A DNA stretch of 13,058 nucleotides from RPQJ01 sp963714645 (GTDB lineage: Bacteria; Pseudomonadota; Gammaproteobacteria; Steroidobacterales; Steroidobacteraceae): the NCBI GenBank assembly GCA_963714645.1, contig CAVQQX010000105.1, positions 1 to 13,058 of the forward strand, read 5' to 3'. A program made the translations under genes and the position numbers. How positions within the stretch are numbered: position 1 is the first letter of the stretch; each line of letters starts with the position of its first letter. Below, piece by piece: positions 6,143-13,058 of the stretch. The notes beneath the pieces are model-generated. The model saw only the letters and a program-made list of their open reading frames with translations. It searched no databases and was not told the DNA's origin.

Positions 6143-8107
6143 TCAGGTGGGCTTGATGCTCCGCAGCAGGTCGGCGACGTCGCGGGGGCTGCGGCGGTCG
6201 AGCCATTCGAACACCACGCGATGCCAGTTCACGCGCTGCACGTAGGCGCGGGTCTCGTTGAACGGGATGTTCTCGACCCAGACGTCGAGGTCGAGCGGGG
6301 CGGGGGGCAGCCAGCGGCGGGCCGCGTTCGGTCCCGCGTTGTAGGCCGCGGCGGCGAGTGCCGTCTCGCCGTCGAACCGCTCGACGAGGTCGGCGAGGTA
6401 CGCCGTCCCGAGACGCACGTTGGTCGCGGGCTGCAGCAGCTCGGAACGCGCCGGGGGCGCACGTCCGGCGCGCCGCGCCACGATCCGCGCGGTGCCGGGC
6501 AGGAGCTGCATCAGGCCGAGTGCGCCCGCCGCCGAAGCGGCTTCGGCTCGGTAGAGGCTCTCCTGTCGGATGATCGCGTAGATGAGGGACTCGGCGAGCC
6601 CGGTGCGCTTGCTTGCGGCGGCCACGTCGAAGTCGAAGGGCCGGGGGTACAGCAGGACGTAATCGTTGAATATGCGCAGCCGCGCCGCGCTCGCGATCGC
6701 CTGGTGGTGCCAGCCCCAGCGTGCCGCGAGACCGATCGCCTCGCGCTGCCGCTGCGCCGGCATCGCCGCGAGCGCGGCGCGCCACTCGACGCTCGCTTCA
6801 GTCTCGAGCCCGCACGCGAGCAGCTCACGAGCTCGCAGCAATCCCGCGTCGTCGGCCAGGGCCCGTGCGCCGTCGATGCTGGCGCCCAGCGGCTGCAGGT
6901 CCGGGACGTAGCGCCGGTCGAGGCGCGCGGAAGCGAGCAGCGCATACCAGTTGTCCGTCGGGATCACTGCCGCGTAGCCCTCCCGCGCACGCGCGAAATT
7001 GCCGTTGCGTTCGTCGGCGCGGGCCGCCCAGTACCGCCACCGCGGCTGCGTCCTGAGCGCCTCGGGCATGGCGGCGATGGCCGCGGCGGCGCGCGGCCAG
7101 TCGGCGGCCCAGAGTGCCGCGCGGACCTGCCATTCGTGGGCACGTTCGTCGAAGTCCTCCGGTCTCACGAGCGCGTAGAACGCGAGTGCACCCGGATGCC
7201 GGCTCCAGGACAGCGCGAGTGCGACACCGAGCGCGAGCGGGCTCGCCGCACGCTCGTCGAGCCTGCGCGCCGCGACCAGCCGCGGATAGGCGGCAGCCGC
7301 AGCGTCGGGATCCGAGCGTGCGAAACGCAGCCAGCCGTCCTGCAGGGCCGCCGGCTCGATGGCTCGCTGCGGATTCGCGATCAGCGCGCGAATGCCGGTC
7401 TCCGGTTGCTCGATCAGGCCGGCCCATTGCTCGATCCGCGCCGCGCGTGCGGCCGGCAGGGAGCGCGCGAGATGGCGTGCGAGGGCCGCCTCGCCGGCCT
7501 GCAGCGCCAGCCGTGCACGCTGCTCGACCCGATCGTCGCCCGGGCCGCCGCGCGCCTTCCACCAGGCGATCGCTGGATCGCATTCGTCGGGCAGGCTGCG
7601 GGGAGCGAGCCAGACCGGCTCGAGGTCGGCGACCAGGCCGTCGGTGCGGCCGAGCGCGATGCGCGCGGCGAGCGACTGGCAGCGCAGCACCGGCGCCGTG
7701 TCCCGGACGGGATCGAACACCTCGAGGAACCTGGGCCAGAGCCGCCGGGCGGCGAGGCTCGCGAGCCACGCGTCGCGCAGGGACCGGGCAACTGGCTCAG
7801 TGTCGTGTCGCGCAACGAAGTTCGCGATGACGTCGTCGATCGGCAGCGACGTGCCGGTCGCCGGTGCCGTGGTCGCGAGTGCGAGCCGGCGCTTCAGCCG
7901 CGCGGCCTCGAGGTAGGGGTAGAGCGCGTACTCGCGCAGTGCGCGGGCGTCGGCCGCCGGGTCGAGTGTCGGCCGCGTCGCCACGGCGGCCATTGCGTCC
8001 ATGAAGTCGCGACGCGAACGCTCGTCGGGGGCGGTCTGTGCGGGGGTCGAAGTGGATGACAGCAGCGCCGCGAGCATTGCGACGGCGAGTGACCGGTGGA
8101 TGTACAT
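6143..8107 (-). CDS. slt: Soluble lytic murein transglycosylase (Slt70 type)
   Basis: A periplasmic enzyme that cleaves the MurNAc-GlcNAc bond of peptidoglycan to leave 1,6-anhydro-MurNAc ends, used in wall turnover and recycling. The 654 residues are close to the family's 645. A signal peptide covers about 1-24 (hydrophobic core LAVAMLAALL, likely cut after PAQ or TPA). A long alpha-helical, TPR-like U-domain follows to about 450, then a linker domain, and the C-terminal lysozyme-like domain from about 487. The catalytic glutamate is E516 in IIRQES. The other family motifs are present: GALGLMQLLPGTA (528-540), NVRLGTAYLADL (563-574), AAAYNAGPNAARRWL (586-600) and ENIPFNETRAYVQRV (612-626). 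ATG 8107 begins the signal peptide and is preceded by a -10-like leader with no spaced Shine-Dalgarno. It is a single gene, divergent from the acyl-CoA dehydrogenase. Very secure. Confidence 0.95.
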   Translation of the reverse strand: MYIHRSLAVAMLAALLSSTSTPAQTAPDERSRRDFMDAMAAVATRPTLDPAADARALREYALYPYLEAARLKRRLALATTAPATGTSLPIDDVIANFVARHDTEPVARSLRDAWLASLAARRLWPRFLEVFDPVRDTAPVLRCQSLAARIALGRTDGLVADLEPVWLAPRSLPDECDPAIAWWKARGGPGDDRVEQRARLALQAGEAALARHLARSLPAARAARIEQWAGLIEQPETGIRALIANPQRAIEPAALQDGWLRFARSDPDAAAAAYPRLVAARRLDERAASPLALGVALALSWSRHPGALAFYALVRPEDFDERAHEWQVRAALWAADWPRAAAAIAAMPEALRTQPRWRYWAARADERNGNFARAREGYAAVIPTDNWYALLASARLDRRYVPDLQPLGASIDGARALADDAGLLRARELLACGLETEASVEWRAALAAMPAQRQREAIGLAARWGWHHQAIASAARLRIFNDYVLLYPRPFDFDVAAASKRTGLAESLIYAIIRQESLYRAEAASAAGALGLMQLLPGTARIVARRAGRAPPARSELLQPATNVRLGTAYLADLVERFDGETALAAAAYNAGPNAARRWLPPAPLDLDVWVENIPFNETRAYVQRVNWHRVVFEWLDRRSPRDVADLLRSIKPT

Positions 8108-8123
8108 CCCCGAAGTCTAAGGG
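8108..8123 (-). promoter_or_regulatory. Leader with -10-like TAGACT at -12 to -7; possible leaderless start of slt
   Basis: On the minus strand this reads CCCTTAGACTTCGGGG directly before ATG 8107. TAGACT (8119 down to 8114) matches the -10 consensus at 4/6 and sits at -12 to -7 relative to the A of the ATG. A -35-like TTCACG (8143 down to 8138, 4/6) lies 18 bases upstream, so both elements are present here. Thirteen of the 16 bases equal those in front of the DOMON gene at 4855-4870, in the same register to the ATG. Confidence 0.4.
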
Positions 8124-8208
8124 GCGTGCGGAGAACCCGTGAAGCCGCAACCCAGGCGGCAGGGCGCGCGCCGCCACTTGCCGGTTCCAGGATGGGGCCC
8201 GAACTGCG

Positions 8209-8214
8209 TATGCT
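8209..8214 (+). promoter_or_regulatory. Possible -10 hexamer for the acyl-CoA dehydrogenase
   Basis: TATGCT matches the -10 consensus at 4/6. It lies in the 153-base divergent region between slt and the acyl-CoA dehydrogenase and would give a leader of about 40 bases. The best upstream hexamer at 18-base spacing (TTCCAG, 8185-8190) is a weak -35. The Shine-Dalgarno for ATG 8261 is also weak. Low-certainty call. Confidence 0.2.
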
Positions 8215-8260
8215 TTCGCCTACCCCCTGACCTGCCGCTCACGGATCGGAACGCGCCCCG

Positions 8261-9424
8261 ATGGCCATGCGACGGACCTTGTTCGAGCCCGAGCACGAGG
8301 CTTTTCGCGACACCGCCCGCCGTTTCTTCCAGGCCGAGATCGGGCCCCACTCCGAGCGCTGGCGCGAGGCGGGCATCGTCGACCGGGCGGCCTACCTCAA
8401 GGCGGGCGAGCAGGGTTTCCTGCTGATGTGGGCGGATGAGCGGTACGGCGGCGCGGGCGTCGCGGATTTCCGCTTCGAGCAGGTGTTGATCGAGGAGAAC
8501 ATCCTCCACGGCGAGCCGTGCTTCTACATGAGCCTGCACTCGCGGCTCGTGGGCCCCTATCTGGGCCACCTCGGGACCGAGGAACAGAAGGTCCGCCTGC
8601 TGCCTGCCTGTGTGCGGGGCGAGAAGATCCTGGCGATCGCGATGACGGAAGCGGGCAGCGGCAGCGACCTCGCGGGCCTGCGCACGCGCGCCGAGGACAA
8701 GGGCGGCCACTGGCTGCTCAACGGTTCGAAGACCTACATCTCCAACGGCCAGCTCGCGGATATCGTGATCGTCGCGGCCCGGACCGTGCCTGACCAGCGC
8801 CACGGCATCGGGCTGTTCATCGTCGAGCGCGGCATGGCGGGGTTCGAACGCGGCCGCAACCTGCGCAAGATCGGCCTGCACGCGCAGGACACCTCCGAGC
8901 TCTTCTTCAACGACGTCAGGGTGCCGAAGGCGAACGTGCTCGGCGATCCGCACAAGGGCTTCCACTACCTGACGCGCCTGCTCGCCGAGGAGCGGCTGAT
9001 GGGCGCGGTGCAGTACGTGACGGGTGCACAGCTCGCGTGGAACCTCACGCTCGAGTGGGTGCGGGAGCGGCGGATGTTCGACCGCCCGCTCGGCGCGTTC
9101 CAGAACACGCGGTTCAAGCTCGCGGAGCTGCGCGCGCAACTCGACGCCACGCAGACCTTCGTCGACACGCTGGTGCTGGAGCACGTGCACGGCCGGCTCG
9201 ACGCGAACCTCGCAGCGGAGGCGAAGCTCGTCGCGAGCGAGCTCGAGTTCCGCACGGCAGACGAGTGCCTGCAGCTCTTCGGCGGCGCGGGCTACATGGA
9301 GGAATACCGCATCTCCCGCTGCTTCACCGACGCGCGCGTTTCCCGCATCTACGCGGGCAGCTCGGAGATCATGAAGGAGATCATCTCGCGCGGTTTCGGG
9401 CTCGACGACCGCAAGATGAAGTGA
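8261..9424 (+). CDS. Acyl-CoA dehydrogenase (long-chain/isovaleryl-like active site)
   Basis: An FAD enzyme of 387 residues that introduces the alpha-beta double bond into acyl-CoA and passes electrons to electron-transferring flavoprotein. Visible family blocks are AIAMTEAGSGSDLAGLRT (125-142), LNGSKTYISNG (153-163), GLHAQDTSELFFNDVRVP (205-222), RMFDRPLGAFQ (271-281), QLFGGAGYMEEYRISR (338-353) and IYAGSSEIMKEIISR (363-377). The glutamate that acts as base in medium- and short-chain enzymes (YEG near the C-terminus) is alanine here (A365). The alternative base seen in long-chain and isovaleryl-CoA dehydrogenases is present as E244 in AEERL. That suggests a long-chain or branched-chain substrate, though substrate cannot be fixed from this. 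The start could be ATG 8261 or ATG 8267. It lies 366 bases upstream of fadBA on the same strand, consistent with a beta-oxidation role. Confidence 0.93.
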   Translation: MAMRRTLFEPEHEAFRDTARRFFQAEIGPHSERWREAGIVDRAAYLKAGEQGFLLMWADERYGGAGVADFRFEQVLIEENILHGEPCFYMSLHSRLVGPYLGHLGTEEQKVRLLPACVRGEKILAIAMTEAGSGSDLAGLRTRAEDKGGHWLLNGSKTYISNGQLADIVIVAARTVPDQRHGIGLFIVERGMAGFERGRNLRKIGLHAQDTSELFFNDVRVPKANVLGDPHKGFHYLTRLLAEERLMGAVQYVTGAQLAWNLTLEWVRERRMFDRPLGAFQNTRFKLAELRAQLDATQTFVDTLVLEHVHGRLDANLAAEAKLVASELEFRTADECLQLFGGAGYMEEYRISRCFTDARVSRIYAGSSEIMKEIISRGFGLDDRKMK

Positions 9425-9692
9425 GCCCGGCCGGCCGTCAGACTTACTGGATGGGCTTGCGCCGGCGTTCCCGAAGGTCCAGATCAGCCGGTACTTTCGT
9501 CGACGCGCGAGTCTGCTGGAACACCTGGCCGGCGATGCGGAGCGGCGAACCACGCCAAGGGACGGGGGGATCGGCAGCGTCGGGGCCGACCCCGGTCACG
9601 GCCTGAGCGAGGCGACACAAGGCACTGATCTGAAAAGGGATTTCTCGACTACCCCCAGCCTTGCGGGCACTCGCGCACGTTTGCCCATTGGC

Positions 9693-9698
9693 TATTAT
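9693..9698 (+). promoter_or_regulatory. Candidate -10 hexamer for fadBA
   Basis: TATTAT matches the -10 consensus at 5/6 and lies in an AT-rich patch (9681-9700), unusual in this GC-rich sequence. No -35 hexamer is seen 16-18 bases upstream. A start near 9705 would leave a leader of about 86 bases before ATG 9791. Confidence 0.35.
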
Positions 9699-9778
9699 TG
9701 TGCGGCGCGTCAAACTGCACAGCTGAACAGCGGCCGCGCCCCTCCAGGCGCGAGACGCGACGACCAGGCACTGCTCCC

Positions 9779-9784
9779 AAGGAG
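9779..9784 (+). promoter_or_regulatory. Ribosome binding site of fadB
   Basis: AAGGAG with six bases to ATG 9791, the strongest Shine-Dalgarno in the window. It fixes the fadB start against the longer open frame from 9698, whose 31 extra codons encode an arginine- and proline-rich stretch unlike FadB. Confidence 0.85.
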
Positions 9785-9790
9785 TCTCGC

Positions 9791-11941
<2,151 letters not shown>

Positions 11942-11967
11942 CCGCCCCTGATCACGGAGTAAGCGAC

Positions 11968-13058
11968 ATGAGTGCCAATCCCCGCGACGTCGTCATCATC
12001 GATGGCGTACGCACCGCCATGGGCCGCTCGAAGGGCGGCATGTTCCGCCACGTCCGCGCCGAGGCGCTCTCGGCCGAGTTGATCAAGGCGCTGTTCCGCC
12101 GCAACCCCGCCGTCGACATGGCCGAGGTCGAGGACGTGATCTGGGGCTGCGTCAACCAGACGCTCGAGCAGGGCAATAATGTCGCGCGAAATGCGCTGCT
12201 GCTCGCGGGCCTGCCGCACACGGTACCCGGACAGACCGTCAACCGGCTGTGCGGCTCCTCGATGCAGGCGCTGCACACCGCGGCGGCGCAGGTCATGACC
12301 GGGCAGGGCGACGTATTCGTCGTGGGCGGCGTCGAGCACATGGGCCACGTCGGCATGACGCACGGCATCGACCTGAATCCCGCCGCGTCCAGGCAGTATG
12401 CAAAGGCCTCGAACATGATGGGGCTCACCGCCGAGATGCTCGGCCGCATGCACGGCATCACGCGCGAGATGCAGGATACGTTCGCGGCCCGGTCGCACCG
12501 CAAGGCCTGGGAGGCGACGCAGCAGGGGCGGTTCGCGCGCGAGATCGTCGGGATCGAAGGCCACGATGCCACCGGTGCGCGCGTTCTCTGCGAGATCGAC
12601 GAAGTGATCCGCCCCGAAACCAGCGTCGAGAGGCTCGCGACGCTGCCGCCGGCTTTCGACCCGAAGAACGGCACCGTGACGGCAGGTTCGTCTTCCGCGA
12701 TCTCGGACGGCGCGGCGGCGCTGCTGGTGATGAGCCGCGAGCGCGCACAGGCGCTTGGCCTCCAGCCGCGTGCGACGATTCGCGCGATGGCCGTGGCCGG
12801 GTGCGACCCGGCGATCATGGGATACGGTCCGGTGCCGGCGACGAACAAGGCGCTCAAGCGCGCCGGCCTGCAGATGCAGGATGTGCAGGTCGCCGAACTC
12901 AACGAGGCGTTCGCGGCGCAGTCGCTGCCCGTGATCAAGGACCTCGGCCTGATGGATGTCTACGAGGACAAGGTGAACCTGAACGGCGGTGCGATCGCCC
13001 TCGGACACCCGCTCGGCTGCTCGGGCGCGCGCATCACGACGGCGCTCGTCAACGTCAT
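11968..13058 (+). CDS. fadA: 3-ketoacyl-CoA thiolase FadA, 3' end cut by window end
   Basis: The beta subunit of the fatty acid oxidation complex. It cleaves 3-ketoacyl-CoA with CoA to acetyl-CoA and a shortened acyl-CoA. The window shows 363 codons of an expected 390 or so. It begins MSANPRDVVIIDGVRTAMGR, very like Pseudomonas FadA, and carries EDVIWGCVNQTLEQG (55-69). The nucleophilic cysteine is C95 in NRLCGSS. Further family motifs are VEHMGHVGMTHG (122-133), GLTAEMLGRMHGITRE (152-167), LNEAFAAQ (311-318) and GGAIALGHPLGCSGAR (340-355), which supplies H347. The second catalytic cysteine of thiolases lies beyond the window. GGAG at 11956-11959 is eight bases before ATG 11968, and the gene lies 26 bases after fadB, so the two are one operon. 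Translation is uninterrupted to the edge. Confidence 0.97.
   Translation, partial: MSANPRDVVIIDGVRTAMGRSKGGMFRHVRAEALSAELIKALFRRNPAVDMAEVEDVIWGCVNQTLEQGNNVARNALLLAGLPHTVPGQTVNRLCGSSMQALHTAAAQVMTGQGDVFVVGGVEHMGHVGMTHGIDLNPAASRQYAKASNMMGLTAEMLGRMHGITREMQDTFAARSHRKAWEATQQGRFAREIVGIEGHDATGARVLCEIDEVIRPETSVERLATLPPAFDPKNGTVTAGSSSAISDGAAALLVMSRERAQALGLQPRATIRAMAVAGCDPAIMGYGPVPATNKALKRAGLQMQDVQVAELNEAFAAQSLPVIKDLGLMDVYEDKVNLNGGAIALGHPLGCSGARITTALVNV

Larger units (their letters stand above)
9425..9790. other. Intergenic region before fadB; possible gene relic and promoter
   Basis: No recognisable gene. On the minus strand 9444-9713 is open for 89 codons from a TTG, reading RIAGQVFQQTR and ending ADLDLRERRRKPIQ. 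On the plus strand a frame through 9447-9560 is also open but has no start codon, reading SRYFRRRASLLEHLAGDAER. Counting 9447-9563 by codon position gives GC of about 74, 54 and 74 percent, a coding-like dip at the middle position that fits either frame. I match neither peptide to a family. The second half holds the AT-rich patch used as the candidate fadB promoter. No strong hairpin with a T-tract follows the acyl-CoA dehydrogenase stop. Confidence 0.4.

Noticed and set aside
6111..6146. CTGACG and CGTCAG inverted repeat spanning the convergent stops of the membrane protein gene and slt
   Set aside because: Only six-base arms with a 24-base loop and no T-tract. The symmetry largely comes from two facing TGA stops, so a terminator call is not justified.
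5990..8059. Plus-strand open frame of 689 codons antisense to slt
   Set aside because: Charged, repetitive composition. slt on the other strand has a signal peptide and all catalytic motifs.
9581..9594. CGGGG-CCGA-CCCCG hairpin after the acyl-CoA dehydrogenase
   Set aside because: Five-base stem, about 157 bases after the stop and without a T-tract. Such short GC hairpins are common by chance in this composition.
9679..9715. GTTTG (9679-9683) and CAAAC (9711-9715) near the fadB promoter as a PsrA-type site
   Set aside because: Known PsrA sites have the arms in the opposite order with a 2-4 base spacer. Here the order is reversed and the gap is 27 bases.

Overview
The window is an ordinary stretch of GC-rich bacterial chromosome with ten protein genes and no visible mobile element, CRISPR array, tRNA or rRNA. 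The gene content points to a gammaproteobacterium: a Pseudomonas-type fadB-fadA pair, an Slt70-type lytic transglycosylase, GlpK/GlpD, and a UrcA-family exported protein. UrcA proteins are, to my knowledge, common in sphingomonads, caulobacters and Steroidobacter/Xanthomonas-like lineages. A Steroidobacterales or Xanthomonadales-like host is my inference, not a proof.

Layout. Positions 1-4854 hold a minus-strand operon read right to left: a DOMON-like domain protein, a DUF1343/NamZ-type exo-muramidase homologue, glycerol-3-phosphate dehydrogenase (glpD) and glycerol kinase (glpK, cut by the window start). The first three genes overlap by 4 bases and then 1 base, and glpK follows after 37 bases, so they are probably co-transcribed. 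Positions 4993-5358 (minus) encode a small exported UrcA-family protein. It is divergent from a six-helix membrane protein of unknown function at 5530-6114 (plus). A convergent slt gene (6143-8107, minus) follows. Divergent from slt is an acyl-CoA dehydrogenase (8261-9424, plus), and after a 366-base gap come fadB (9791-11941) and fadA (11968 to the window edge).

Function. The right half supplies fatty acid beta-oxidation: the acyl-CoA dehydrogenase makes enoyl-CoA, FadB hydrates and oxidises it, and FadA thiolyses it. The left half takes glycerol to dihydroxyacetone phosphate. Together they would suit growth on lipids or triglycerides, supplying both the acyl and the glycerol moieties. Two murein-related genes (the NamZ homologue and slt) are interspersed, and one is locked into the glycerol operon.

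I see no convincing new multi-gene system. The most useful leads are small. A 16-base leader sits directly before the start codons of both the DOMON gene and slt, matches at 13 of 16 positions, and places a -10-like hexamer exactly at -12 to -7, which suggests leaderless transcripts. The NamZ homologue has no signal peptide and sits in a glycerol operon. The UrcA/membrane-protein divergent promoter region carries a perfect 7-base inverted repeat and three clustered GTGCAC palindromes. The gap before fadB may hold a gene relic.
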